Positions 36,191-44,610 of a stretch of DNA of 64,000 nt are shown piece by piece. A program made the position numbers and the translations under genes. Source of the DNA: Clostridium kluyveri DSM 555 (GTDB lineage: Bacteria; Bacillota; Clostridia; Clostridiales; Clostridiaceae); assembly GCF_000016505.1 (NCBI RefSeq), contig NC_009706.1, forward strand, positions 2,914,001 to 2,978,000, written 5' to 3'. The notes below the pieces were generated by a model. It was not told the DNA's origin. It saw nothing but the letters and a program-made list of their open reading frames with translations, and ran no database searches. Every line of letters begins with the position of its first letter. Position 1 is the stretch's first letter.

Positions 36191-36352
36191 CTACCACTTT
36201 TCAAGTTTTTCAGTGGTTTCCTTTGCATTTGTCAGGTATACATCAAAATTGCTGTTGGCAACTCTGTCAAATGCAGTCACTACAGATTTAGATGCACTCT
36301 GTATCATTTTATTGGTAACATCAACTATATTGTTAAAGTCTAAAAATCCCCT
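36191..36352 (-). pseudogene. Small helical protein fragment without a start
   Basis: The minus frame reads GFLDFNNIVDVTNKMIQSAS then KSVVTAFDRVANSNFDVYLTN and ends EKLEKW. AGGAGG is placed just before it but the start codon is missing (the sequence is AGG AGG GGA TTT). It resembles small spore- or phasin-type helical proteins in pattern only. Probably decayed. Confidence 0.4.
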
Positions 36353-36602
36353 CCTTTTAGCAATAATAAAAGCACCTACCTATTAAAATAAGTGCTCTTA
36401 TGGCTGTGAATCATTCTTATTGTTTAAATTTGTGCCTTTTATTATAATTCTCACAAATATTATTGTAACTATTATCCCTAAAATTAGAATTAACTTTTTC
36501 ATCACAATATCCTCCTTACTAATAAAATTATAGCATTTATTTTTTAAAAGAGGAATTTAAATTACTTACATTTGTTTATATTATCTCCTAAATGTTTTGG
36601 TA

Positions 36603-37135
36603 TTATTTTGAATAATTATTATTATTAGAAAGCGAAGTGATAATTATGTCTGTAGATTTAGATGAAATACTATTTAATTCTTTTACTTTCGGCTGTGCTT
36701 GGACTTTTTCTTCAAGTACAGCCATTCTTTTCTCCAATTCTTTAATTCTCTACTCCATTTCTTTATCCAAATATTCTATTTCAATGCAGTTATTGCTAGT
36801 AGCAATCTTAACTTTTTTGATATCTTATTGCCTAAATCATACAGCTGTTTTCGTATTTTCTTTTGAAGCTTTAATAATGATATCAAATGATCCTATAGTA
36901 TAACTTTTAACTTTCTCTGATTTATAGCTCTATTACTAGAAGCCCCTTGATCTTTCATTGCTACTATTTTATCAGTTACAAAATATTCTAATAAATATAC
37001 TCCAAACTCCATTGTAATTTCCATAAGCTCTTCATTAATCTTTAAGAAATGTAACTTGCTTATCTATTCAGTATGGATCAAATATGATGTAGAATCTACT
37101 GTATCTCCAGACATTTTAGAGCTTACTTCTGCCAT
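36603..37135 (-). pseudogene. Multiply-stopped unknown gene
   Basis: Reading from ATG 37135 (GAAAGAGG upstream): MAEVSSKMSGDTVDSTSYL, stop, EELMEITMEFGVYLLEYFVT, AMKDQGASSNRAINQRKL, stop and shift, IIIKASKENTKTAV, stops, then RIKELEKRMAVLEEKVQ and a tail to TAA 36603. The gene has at least four stops and one frameshift. It codes for a helical protein with a coiled coil; the family is not recognised. Confidence 0.55.
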
Positions 37136-37169
37136 AAAATTTTTCAAACCTCTTTCAAACGTCAATTAA

Positions 37170-37712
37170 TTACGATTTAATAAGTCTGAATCCCAAATCA
37201 AATGCTTTTTGCAAATCCTCAGCTGATATTTTTTCGACACGATTGGATTTTTCTTCTTTATCCGGCATTAGATAAACGTACTTTGAATAATCATCAAATT
37301 GAACGGTATTCGTTAAAGTCAATAGTTCACAACTACCCAATGTGCGGCCCATAATTTCCACAAAACTAGTTAAAGTATCCTTAAACCCTCTTTCAACATA
37401 AATTTCATCATTGACATTCATTGCTGCAATTAAAGCTGTTTTAAAGTTTTTTGGTTTAGGATCTGTAGACATACCACCATAATCAAGGTATTGAAAAAGC
37501 AATCTGTCTGTAAATGAACGCATTTGCCCTGATAGATTTCCATAATAAATAGGTGAACCAAGCACAATAACATCTGACTCCTCAATACTTCCCAGTAAAG
37601 GTTTAAGATCATCATCTACCACATAATGCCCATAAGATTTACTATTTTTAATACTTCCAGAAAGTGAGATTCGTGAATTTAGTACATTAATTCCTGGAAT
37701 GCAGGATCTCAA
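37170..37712 (-). pseudogene. Flavodoxin-family reductase, 5'-truncated
   Basis: The frame holds SIEESDVIVLGSPIYYGNLSGQMRSFTDRLLF, the FMN reductase signature, and a normal C-terminus. The N-terminal FMN phosphate-binding loop is absent. Upstream, at about 37715-37740, it joins an alpha/beta hydrolase 5' fragment instead. Confidence 0.75.
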
Positions 37713-37866
37713 AGCATGGATAGTATCTCAAAACCTGCCATTTGTGACAAGTAACAAGATTAGCAAGAAATTCCGCACCTTCCTTACAACCGTGTTGACC
37801 ATGTATATAAATATACAGTTGACTTGATGGACTTCCCCAAAGAATGGCGGGTATCTTATCAATCAT
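37713..37866 (-). pseudogene. Alpha/beta hydrolase 5' fragment
   Basis: From ATG 37866 the frame reads MIDKIPAILWGSPSSQLYIYIHGQHGCKEGAEFLA, the strand and oxyanion HG motif typical of clostridial alpha/beta hydrolases. It stops near 37720, where a flavodoxin fragment begins. A deletion joined the two genes. Confidence 0.65.
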
Positions 37867-37891
37867 AAAGCGTTGTATTTCTGTAAAATCC

Positions 37892-37929
37892 CATACTAGC
37901 TATTTTACTATGATAAAATAACTAGTATG
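37892..37929. terminator. 16 bp hairpin
   Basis: CATACTAG(C)TATTTTA and TAAAATA(A)CTAGTATG form a long perfect hairpin with a six-base loop, followed by CTATTTTTG on the plus strand. Confidence 0.65.
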
Positions 37930-37949
37930 GAACTATTTTTGTCACCCTA

Positions 37950-38176
37950 CTATTTTAAGTCTTCCTCATAAGCCTTAGCTATTTTATTACCATTTACATT
38001 TACTGTTCCAGCTCATAAGCCTTAGCCTTTTTATTACCACCTAATGAACTAGTGTCTATGTCAACTAAATCTCCATTATAGATCTTCTTTGAGTTTGTTT
38101 GAACTCTTTCAGCTGAGTTTCTCTTAAATTTAGCTACTTTACCTGGTGCTACTAAATTATCATTGTTACGTGCCAT
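37950..38176 (-). CDS. Degenerate SASP with duplicated 3' end
   Basis: From ATG 38176 (AGAGGTG upstream, the same leader as at 4947) the 58 residues start MARNNDNLVAP and keep the SASP length, but the conserved core is largely altered (DLVDIDTSSLGGNKKAKAYELEQ). Beyond the stop at 38000 a direct repeat of about 24 bases re-encodes GNKIAKAYEEDL, so the 3' end was duplicated. The upstream 350 bases match those of the 4768 SASP. Probably non-functional in DNA binding. Confidence 0.6.
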
Positions 38177-38432
38177 AACAAACACCTCTTTCTAGAGCAA
38201 TTTTAAATGCTATACTTAAAGTTTGTGCATTTCTATAAAAAATACTCTAGGTAATTGGATGATTTTTTGAAAAATAAATATAAAATGTTTAAAGTTGGAT
38301 ACAATAGTTAATATCACAAAAATACTTTAAATTTCACTCATTATGTTCTAATCGCTGAAAGCCCTGGACTTAGCCTAGAGCTTTTATTAATTAGAACCTT
38401 TATTTTAAAATATATTTATTATATATTGAGTC

Positions 38433-38664
38433 TTAACAGCGAATAATATTGCTATTACAATAATATGTTAAAGTGAATAAAGCACTAACCGTTATAAATA
38501 CGGCATATGCGGCAGCCGAACTTTTAATATGTATATATCCCCCTTTGATATATATCCAAGTCCAGCTCCTAACATAACACCCATTTATACCAAAAATTTT
38601 TGGTCATACTTTCTATCAATGAATTAATCGTGTTACTTATATCTTCTGATTTATTATAGACCAT
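38433..38664 (-). pseudogene. Small membrane protein gene with frameshifts
   Basis: From ATG 38664: MVYNKSEDISNTINSLIES, MTKNFWYK, then a shift to MGVMLGAGLGYISKGDIYI and another to SSAAAYAVFITVSALFTLTYY, ending at TAA 38433. It would make a small one- or two-pass membrane protein with a glycine-rich segment. Two frameshifts make it a pseudogene. Confidence 0.45.
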
Positions 38665-38704
38665 TTCCCCACTTTATGTATTTCTTTAAAATATTCCTTA
38701 ACAC

Positions 38705-38794
38705 TGGTTAAAATCTTTAGCTGAAAAGAATAACATTAACTTTTCTCAAGTCATACAGACTGCAATTAAAGAAAAACTTAATATTAATGGTTGA
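38705..38794 (+). pseudogene. HicB-type antitoxin C-terminal fragment
   Basis: WLKSLAEKNNINFSQVIQTA and IKEKLNING followed by TGA is the ribbon-helix-helix tail of HicB-family antitoxins. The N-terminal HicB domain and any HicA toxin gene are absent. Confidence 0.6.
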
Positions 38795-38799
38795 ATTTA

Positions 38800-38830
38800 A
38801 GAGATGTGTAAAAACCTACACATCTCTTTT
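38800..38830 (+). terminator. Terminator of the hicB remnant
   Basis: AGAGATGTGTA and TACACATCTCT pair with a six-base loop, followed by TTTT. Confidence 0.85.
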
Positions 38831-38837
38831 CGATAAA

Positions 38838-39010
38838 ACAAAATAAGCGCCCTAAATGACGAGTGCTACTTTTATATAACATTATTTTTTGAAGGAGATT
38901 AATATTATACTGTCCTGTGGTAGTTGCATTTGAGTTTTAAGTATCCTGCAACTACAGACACCAGTTTACATTCATGCTTAGGGGGCATTAATTTATAAAC
39001 TATTTATTTA
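38838..39010 (-). ncRNA. Family 1 pseudoknot RNA, copy f
   Basis: Pseudoknot at 38922-38961: stem 1 GTGTCT/GGATAC, stem 2 AGTTGCA/TGCAACT, both compatible with pairing. Terminator at 38838-38874. Confidence 0.55.
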
Positions 39011-39025
39011 AACTAAGGTTATTTC

Positions 39026-39300
39026 CTTAGGACACTTATAATTATATATAGTATTTATCACCGTTTAACGTTATATTTATTAACTTTTTGCAATAAATTT
39101 TACCATTGTATGAATAAAATAGAAGATAACCCTCACCCACGCAATTATGTATTTTACATTTAAAATCCTAATCCTTATATAATCCTTATATAATTATTAT
39201 ATATTAATCATATATATTAGTTGTCAAAACATTATGTGATTTAACCTAACATGAAAAATAAGCACTAGTTTCCCCAGTGCCTATCTACGACATACACATA
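39026..39300. repeat. Long intergenic duplication, copy 2, with truncated family 2 end
   Basis: 39026-39260 duplicates 13128-13370. At 39258-39300 only the terminator part of a family 2 unit (CACTGGGGAAACTAGTGC on the minus strand) remains. The core is missing, replaced by the csp pseudogene. Confidence 0.7.
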
Positions 39301-39324
39301 TACTTAAATGGCATAAAAAGTAGA

Positions 39325-39511
39325 CTTAAAGTATATTTTCTGCTTGTGGTCCTTTTTGTCCTCTTCATTCGTCAAAAGAGACTTTTTGACCCTCTCCAAG
39401 TGTTTTATAACCTTCTGAATTTATTTGAGAAAAATGTGCAAAAATATCTTTTCCATCTTCTCCTGTAATAGATCCAAATCCTTTGTTTCCATTAAACCAT
39501 TTAACTGTACC
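39325..39511 (-). pseudogene. csp: Cold-shock gene duplicate with two lesions
   Basis: Almost identical to csp at 32195-32392 including about 90 bases of leader. One inserted base directly after the ATG (ATGGACAGG instead of ATGACAGG) shifts the frame, and a GGA-to-TGA change stops it after SFDE. The rest (RGQKG, QAENI) remains recognisable. Confidence 0.85.
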
Positions 39512-39674
39512 TGTCCATATAAGTACCTCCAAAATTTTATTTCTTAAACTCCCTGTAACAACCATAATACACTAAATAAAATTTCGATAATAATAAATTC
39601 ATATATTATTAAAGAAAAAATTTCTCCTTTAAAAAAGAGAAATATTTAATAATTACTTAATGTACTTTTATATT

Positions 39675-40031
39675 TCAATTAAACTTGCATAATTTATTAT
39701 CCCATTCGGATATTGCAACATAATCAAGAGAATTATCGTAGAAAAACCATTTAGATATAGCATGTTTTAACCTGAATGCCTCATTATGATATTGAAGCAT
39801 ATCATTGAATTTATCATCAGAATGCAGATAAGGATTATTTCTATCCAGCTCTATACTATATCTATATCTGAAAAAATTACTACCATCCTCATTCTCAAGA
39901 AACATTTCAGGATTAGTAGTTAAAAATAATACTTTCTTACCTGTAATATTTTCTTTTCCAAATCGCCTCTTTTCCCCCAGTTTTGGGACCAACTTGCTGT
40001 GTTTTTCATTTGAGAAATGATAAAGTATCAT
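39675..40031 (-). CDS. Hypothetical protein (118 aa)
   Basis: The start at 40031 (GAGGTG seven bases upstream) gives MILYHFSNEKHSKLVPKLGE .. FLTTNPEMFLENE, a Tyr/His-rich globular pattern. It resembles small clostridial proteins that begin ILYHFS and have a conserved TTNPE loop, but I do not know a function. Its ends are intact. Confidence 0.6.
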   Translation of the reverse strand: MILYHFSNEKHSKLVPKLGEKRRFGKENITGKKVLFLTTNPEMFLENEDGSNFFRYRYSIELDRNNPYLHSDDKFNDMLQYHNEAFRLKHAISKWFFYDNSLDYVAISEWDNKLCKFN

Positions 40032-40209
40032 TCTTTTACACCTCGTTTCACTTATAATATTATCACTAATTAGTACATATGTGTAATAAAACTTACTAAA
40101 ATGATATAAAAACACTACAAAAACAAAGTAAGCTATAAAAGATAACTTTACTTTGTTTTTTACTTTATACCCTCCTAACTATTTTTTATAAACTATCAGG
40201 AAGTGCATA

Positions 40210-40602
40210 CTAAACTCCCCTCTTTGTTATCTTGTTTATTTTATGTAATAAATCCTTATCCAATGAGAGCATATTTTGAACTAAGCCTTCTTCTATGTCT
40301 AATATCTGGTACACTATAATATCATTGCCACTATCTAAGAAGGCTGTTAACATTATATTTTCATTTTCCAGCTCCTCATATTCTGCATAAATTATTTTTT
40401 TATTTGTAGAAGGCAGTACCTCGCTTAATTTTTTCTTTAATCGTTCCTTGGATTTAATATTTTTATTATACCCATCTACTGGTTCAAAATGACTTTCAGC
40501 ACTCTTATGTCTTTTCATGTCCATAATTTCACTACAGTCATTACAGGGGTACTTGCCTCCGTCTATATCTTCAAATATACATTTTCTACATCTTGTCTTC
40601 AT
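40210..40602 (-). CDS. Cys-rich hypothetical protein, copy 2 (130 aa)
   Basis: Paralogue of the gene at 4043-4420: TRCRKCIFEDIDGGKYPCNDC at the start (two Cys pairs) and IIYAEYEELENENIMLTAFL in the middle, about 60% identical by eye. Strong Shine-Dalgarno (GAGGGGG). A terminator-like relic of the SASP cassette follows on the upstream side at 40737, so the SASP next to this copy has been lost. Confidence 0.7.
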   Translation of the reverse strand: MKTRCRKCIFEDIDGGKYPCNDCSEIMDMKRHKSAESHFEPVDGYNKNIKSKERLKKKLSEVLPSTNKKIIYAEYEELENENIMLTAFLDSGNDIIVYQILDIEEGLVQNMLSLDKDLLHKINKITKRGV

Positions 40603-40736
40603 AATTTTACCCCCTCACTTTAAAGCATTACTAGGGTAAATTTTAACATAAAAATTGTAGAGTATACAGTGATTTTGACGAATTGGTGAGGTTTGCACGT
40701 TATGGTTTCACTTGGGTAACTATAAGTAAAAAAATA

Positions 40737-40764
40737 AAGCCTGCATTTTGGAGGGTACAGGCTT
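40737..40764 (-). terminator. Orphan terminator
   Basis: AAGCCTG/CAGGCTT, near-identical to the SASP terminator at 4721-4750. There is no SASP gene here; the 40765-41040 stretch only shows a short minus frame (MFTHPVSILSNAMEITN) with no recognised family. Confidence 0.6.
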
Positions 40765-41043
40765 ATTATCATACTTTATTTATAGATTCTTCTATGTACG
40801 ACTTTTTCATTTAAGTAATATTGCTTTTACAAAATTTGTTATCTCCATAGCATTAGAAAGTATACTTACGGGATGGGTAAACATAGTAAAAGGTAATAGC
40901 CTAAAATCATTTTAATTATGATATAATTGCCATTAGTTAAGTCAACACAGTAAACTGCTTAATTCTCTATTAATAATTAACAAAAGGAATACAGATATTC
41001 TGGATGGTTTAAACTATTTAAATAAAATAGATGGGGTGGTAAA

Positions 41044-41605
41044 ATGAATATAAAGTTAGTTCCTGGCCTTAATAACTCCGGAACAGATCATTGGCAGAGC
41101 ACTTGGGAAAAAAGATATGGCTTTGGAAGAGTAAATCAAGAGGAATGAGATTATCTGGTATATAATGAATGGGAAAAAACCTTAATAGGAAAACCTTGAA
41201 AGAGATAATCAATGCGGTACAGTATTGATTGCTCCCAGTCTTGGTTGCTTACTCACCGTCAAAGCCATTCCTAAAATACGAAAATATTTGAATGCAGTCT
41301 TTTTGGTGGCTCCGCCAAATCCTGATGACAAACAATTTCCAAAGTTTTTAGCTTCTTTTGGGTCTTTACCTGAAGTTAATTTAGAAGTACCGGGAATGCT
41401 GATATACAGTGAAAATGATCCGTATTCTTCTTCTATGTTTTGTATACAGAAAGGTAAACAGTGGGGCTTTGAAACAATATCTGCTGGTAGAAAAGGTCAT
41501 ATAAACAGTGAATCCAATATAGATGATTGGAGTGAAGGCTTCAACTTATTTCAAAAGCTGTTAGAAGAGGTTGAATTAAATAATAGGGCTAGAATGGATA
41601 ATTGA
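41044..41605 (+). pseudogene. RBBP9/YdeN-type serine hydrolase, broken
   Basis: From ATG 41044 (GGGGTGG upstream): MNIKLVPGLNNSGTDHWQS .. YGFGRVNQEE then TGA (a Trp codon is expected), NEWEKTLIGKP, another TGA and a frameshift. It continues as LIAPSLGCLLTVKAIPK (nucleophile region), VAPPNPDDKQFPKFLASFGS, ENDPYSS and GRKGHINSESN (catalytic Asp and His). Function in the intact family is small-molecule or peptide hydrolysis. Confidence 0.8.
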
Positions 41606-41755
41606 AATAGACATTAGCTTGTTGGGTGTAGTTCTTCTTCTTCCACAGCTCGGAACACTCTAAATTTATAGTATAATTAAAAAATATCAGCAGCTTGCTG
41701 TCAGTTTGACATTCGCCTTTGCTTGTGCTAAAATACTTTCCAAATCGAATAACGG

Positions 41756-41842
41756 ACAGGGGAGCTTGTGAAACGGGCTGAGAGGAAGTTTATAACTTCG
41801 ACCCTTACACCTGATGTGGATAATGCCACCGTAGGAAAGGTC
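41756..41842 (+). promoter_or_regulatory. TPP riboswitch (THI element)
   Basis: All the conserved blocks are present in order: GGGGAGC, GGGCTGAGAGG, ACCCTTACACCTGAT, GGATAATGCCACCGTAGGAAAG. This aptamer binds thiamine pyrophosphate and controls thiamine genes. The downstream thiM/thiE are decayed, so its regulatory target is lost. Confidence 0.9.
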
Positions 41843-41859
41843 TCTGTTGCTATTATCGC

Positions 41860-41893
41860 GCGGAGAACGCTCATCGGGCGTTTTCCGCTATTT
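41860..41893 (+). terminator. Riboswitch terminator
   Basis: GCGGAGAACGC/GCGTTTTCCGC followed by TATTTTATT, about 20 bases after the TPP aptamer: the expression platform. Confidence 0.75.
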
Positions 41894-41947
41894 TATTACC
41901 CGGCAAACTAAAAATTAAAGACTGAGGATTCAAATATTTTTGGAACA

Positions 41948-42145
41948 ATGCTTGAAACTGTGCATCAAAAGGTTCCACTCGTACACTGTATCACAAACTA
42001 CGTCACCGTCAACGACTGCGCAAACCTGCTGCTATCCTGCGGTGCATCCCCCATTATGGCCGACGATGAAGCGGAAGTGGAGCAGATTACGACGCTGTGC
42101 GCGGATCATCGACGCCGTGTATTGCTTAAGCGGCGAAGAGCTTAA
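41948..42145 (+). pseudogene. thiM: thiM 5' fragment (hydroxyethylthiazole kinase)
   Basis: MLETVHQKVPLVHCITNYVT then VNDCANLLLSCGASPIMADD and EVEQITTLCA are ThiM residues 1-64. The reading then fails (DHRRRVLLKRRRA) and about 200 residues are missing. It is under the TPP riboswitch. Confidence 0.8.
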
Positions 42146-42159
42146 CAGAGGGACAAGCT

Positions 42160-42267
42160 ATGAAATTCGATAGGGATGTGCTGCGCCTGCATGCGGTCGG
42201 TCGAAATTGTAATATTATGCTCCTTTGGGGTCAGGTCAGGTTCGGCAGAATCCCAAAGCTACACTAG
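42160..42267 (+). pseudogene. thiE: thiE 5' fragment
   Basis: MKFDRDVLRLHAVGRN matches the N-terminus of thiamine-phosphate synthase, and the frame then departs into unrelated residues to TAG 42267. It confirms loss of a thiM-thiE operon. The 42270-42580 stretch shows only a short minus frame (VSSIKEVEDFVMKVTFYTTTR) of unknown type. Confidence 0.55.
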
Positions 42268-42581
42268 CAACTGACTTAAATCCTTGGCAAATTTTGTTCT
42301 AGTTGTAGTATAGAAGGTTACTTTCATGACAAAATCTTCTACTTCTTTAATTGAAGAAACTGAAAAATAGCGAAAGAGCATGAATCACCAGCCACTCTAA
42401 ATCATGCTTCACATTTTGGGTAATCTACTATAAATGATGGTGCTAATTCGTAATTAAAATTTTTTAAGGTGACTTCAATGATACATTTGATCGTTATTCC
42501 TAGTTTCTCTTTATTAATTTTTATGGTATATCCTTCTATGATACCTGAGTCTTCTAACTCGCTCTGCTATGAAAAAAAGGA

Positions 42582-42614
42582 ACACCAAACACTCTAACTG
42601 TGTTTGGCGCCCCC
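42582..42614 (-). terminator. Intrinsic terminator of tnpV
   Basis: CCAAACAC/GTGTTTGG hairpin followed on the minus strand by TTTTTTT. Confidence 0.8.
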
Positions 42615-42627
42615 TTATGCCTAGATA

Positions 42628-42971
42628 CAGATAAGTTCTAATATTACAATCTCATCCTCAATCATCTATACCTTCATGGAAACTCGGGTGCGCTCCATCA
42701 TATCCTCATCCGTCAGTGGATGGAGATTTTAGGTAGTCAGAACGAACTTGTTCCGCCATATCAAAGGCAGTCTTATCAATAGCTGTACAATGTTGTGCCA
42801 GTTTGCCGGTCAGAAGAAGTTTCCGATACATCTGTGATCTTTGTTCGTGTAGATAGTTTAGTCGCAACAAGCTGTGTTTCCCTAAATCCTTAAGTTTATC
42901 TTCTCCATCAATTTCAATGTTGGGATATAACAATCCATCAATTTCCGTATATCCAAATTAAACCTTTCCAT
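42628..42971 (-). pseudogene. tnpV: Transposon protein TnpV, broken
   Basis: From ATG 42971 (GGAGGA upstream) the start MERFNL shifts into YTEIDGLLYPNIEIDGEDKL, YLHEQRSQMYRKLLLTGKLA and AFDMAEQVRSDYLKS. After a further shift the frame gives HPLTDEDMMERTRVSMKV, a stop and IEDEIVILELI. These match TnpV, a passenger of Tn4451-type and other Clostridial elements, function unknown. There are two frameshifts and one stop. Confidence 0.7.
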
Positions 42972-43251
42972 GAAGCAAATCCTCCAACAAAGATTATTTA
43001 CAATTCATCGGTAATCGTTTGGCTGTTGTGCTTAACAATTATTGATTTTCGTAAACATCCTTATTGAAAAACTGCTAATTAGGTGGAGAGTTTTTGTTTT
43101 CCTTGTAGATAGTCTAAAATCATATATCGACGCAAACTGTAGACAAAATAAAGTTTCAATACCATTCTTAGTTTGATTATCATTTCTACGGCTACCTTCT
43201 GGAAGCCTTTTTTACATTATTCTTACATTAATATTATTATACTATTCTGTG

Positions 43252-43440
43252 GCGTCTTTGCAATATAAATATCCTATCAGAATCAATGAAAATACAACGA
43301 TAAGACTGTTTAAAGATAAATTCATAAAACCGTTAATTAAACCAAATGATAGAATTAGAGAGGAAAACCTGATCCAGTTACAAAGTTCTTAAGTTTATGC
43401 TGTTGTGATTAGCTTGTGGTTTTTAGTTTCAGTCACTAAA
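43252..43440 (+). pseudogene. IS4 transposase 3' fragment
   Basis: YKYPIRINENTTIRLF and PNDRIREENLIQLQSS match the 3' end of the IS4 wreck at 14465-15790, followed by the shared non-coding TTCTTAAGTTTATG. About 90% of the element is missing. The 42975-43250 stretch before it shows no gene. Confidence 0.7.
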
Positions 43441-43468
43441 GTACCTTCAACTCGTTAAAACATAATCA

Positions 43469-43497
43469 AAATAAGCAGGGTACTTTCCCTGCTTATA
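43469..43497 (-). terminator. Terminator overlapping the stop of the 32-aa gene
   Basis: AATAAGCAGGG/CCCTGCTTAT with a six-base loop and a T-rich minus-strand tail. Confidence 0.8.
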
Positions 43498-43591
43498 GTA
43501 TTATACCTAAAATAGATTTGGTAGCTAACCCACAAATACCTAAAATTGTCATTCCGATTCCAAGAATCATTCCTGTAAATAATTTAAACAT
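43493..43591 (-). CDS. Small membrane protein (32 aa)
   Basis: MFKLFTGMILGIGMTILGIC .. STKSILGIIL-like: one hydrophobic Gly/Ile-rich segment. GAGGTGATAACA precedes the ATG and a terminator overlaps the stop. No family recognised; a stress-induced or toxin-like short membrane peptide is possible but unproved. Confidence 0.6.
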   Translation of the reverse strand: MFKLFTGMILGIGMTILGICGLATKSILGIIL

Positions 43592-43721
43592 TGTTATCAC
43601 CTCAAAAATAGCTTTACCAAAAATACTATCTTTATACAAAAAATATTTGTAATAGAGATAGTATGAATAGCAAAATACTATGTTGTCTCCTTAATATAGT
43701 TTTAATATATTTTAATCTATA

Positions 43722-43755
43722 AAAGCTCTGGCAAATACCAGGGCTTTTATCTTTT
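43722..43755. terminator. Hairpin terminator
   Basis: ATAAAAGCTCTGG/CCAGGGCTTTTAT with a six-base loop and CTTTT on the plus side. Relative of the hairpin at 5127-5156. Confidence 0.55.
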
Positions 43756-43802
43756 CTAGGAGTAATTATACATTTGATCTTTTTCCATTAGTATAGAATA
43801 AA

Positions 43803-43985
43803 TTAAGAACTTTTATTATTGGATAATAATTCAATCTTTTTGTCTACCAAAATAAATCCTATTCCTGATATTAAGCCTGCTAAAGCTCCTATTATAGTAG
43901 CTATTCCTATGTTACCGCGCACAACACAACCCACTATTATTCCAGCAATTCCCACAATGATAAGAATTATTCCTATGATTTTCAT
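43803..43985 (-). CDS. Small Gly-rich two-pass membrane protein (60 aa)
   Basis: MKIIGIILIIVGIAGIIVGC (segment 1) and IGIATIIGALAGLISGIGFI (segment 2), ending in a basic tail VDKKIELLSNNKSS. AAAGGAGGAGAG precedes the start. Function unknown; the Gly/Ile pattern suggests tight helix packing. Confidence 0.7.
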   Translation of the reverse strand: MKIIGIILIIVGIAGIIVGCVVRGNIGIATIIGALAGLISGIGFILVDKKIELLSNNKSS

Positions 43986-44080
43986 TTATTTCTCTCCTCC
44001 TTTCAATTATTACATATAAGTACTTCTACAATAATATGTATATTCCTGCTCAATATTCCAATTTTATATAAAAAAATAAA

Positions 44081-44098
44081 GCCCCGAAAAACCGGGGC
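44081..44098 (-). terminator. Terminator of the 57-residue gene
   Basis: GCCCCG/CGGGGC hairpin with a T-rich tail on the minus strand. Confidence 0.85.
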
Positions 44099-44151
44099 AA
44101 TAATTATTTCTATGATGTTGTAGTTATAACTACATCTGCAATATATTTTCC

Positions 44152-44325
44152 CTATATAAATGCAGAATCCAATATGTTAACAACACCCTTGATCTTCCTG
44201 TAACAGTCATGATGCATAAGTTTTCCTATATCAGAAAAGGAGAGGTATTCGCCTCTCCCTGGTTTATCTTTACTTAGTTTTTTATCCTGGTTAAGCCTTT
44301 CTTTCAATATTTCCCTTATCTTCAT
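44152..44325 (-). CDS. Small charged protein, copy 1 (57 aa)
   Basis: MKIREILKERLNQDKKLSKD, then PGRGEYLSFSDIGKLMHHDC. The ATG at 44325 follows AGGTGA by five bases. A paralogue (53 residues) is at 46769-46930. The recurring GRGEYLSFSDIxxLM motif marks a family of short clostridial proteins associated with phage or mobile regions; function unknown. It shares an operon with the spo0E-like gene, ending 17 bases downstream of it. Confidence 0.65.
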   Translation of the reverse strand: MKIREILKERLNQDKKLSKDKPGRGEYLSFSDIGKLMHHDCYRKIKGVVNILDSAFI

Positions 44326-44342
44326 ACCTCTCACCTATTTTT

Positions 44343-44516
44343 TTATTTATCCATTCTCTCTTTAACTATTTTACTATATTTATTTAACATTGAATCTAGC
44401 ATTTGACTTGCAATAATTATTTCTGAATCTAATAAACTATCTTTCTGCGTGATTAGATTGTCAAGATTTCTTTTTAAAGACTCTATTTGTGATAGAATAT
44501 TATCTATCTGAGACAT
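44343..44516 (-). CDS. Spo0E-like aspartyl-phosphate phosphatase
   Basis: 57 residues: SQIDNILSQIESLKRNLDNL, ITQKDSLLDSEIIIASQMLD, SMLNKYSKIVKE. The conserved SQMLD motif and two-helix hairpin are those of Spo0E-family phosphatases, which dephosphorylate Spo0A~P and delay sporulation. AAAGGAGTGA precedes the ATG by six bases. The 57-residue gene follows 17 bases later and a terminator ends the operon. The short length explains why it is easily missed. Confidence 0.8.
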   Translation of the reverse strand: MSQIDNILSQIESLKRNLDNLITQKDSLLDSEIIIASQMLDSMLNKYSKIVKERMDK

Positions 44517-44610
44517 ACTAATTCACTCCTTTTTTAATTAGTATAAAGAATGAGTAAAATCCTATAAATATTAATCGACTGGAAATAAACCCATATTATT
44601 CAATTATGCA

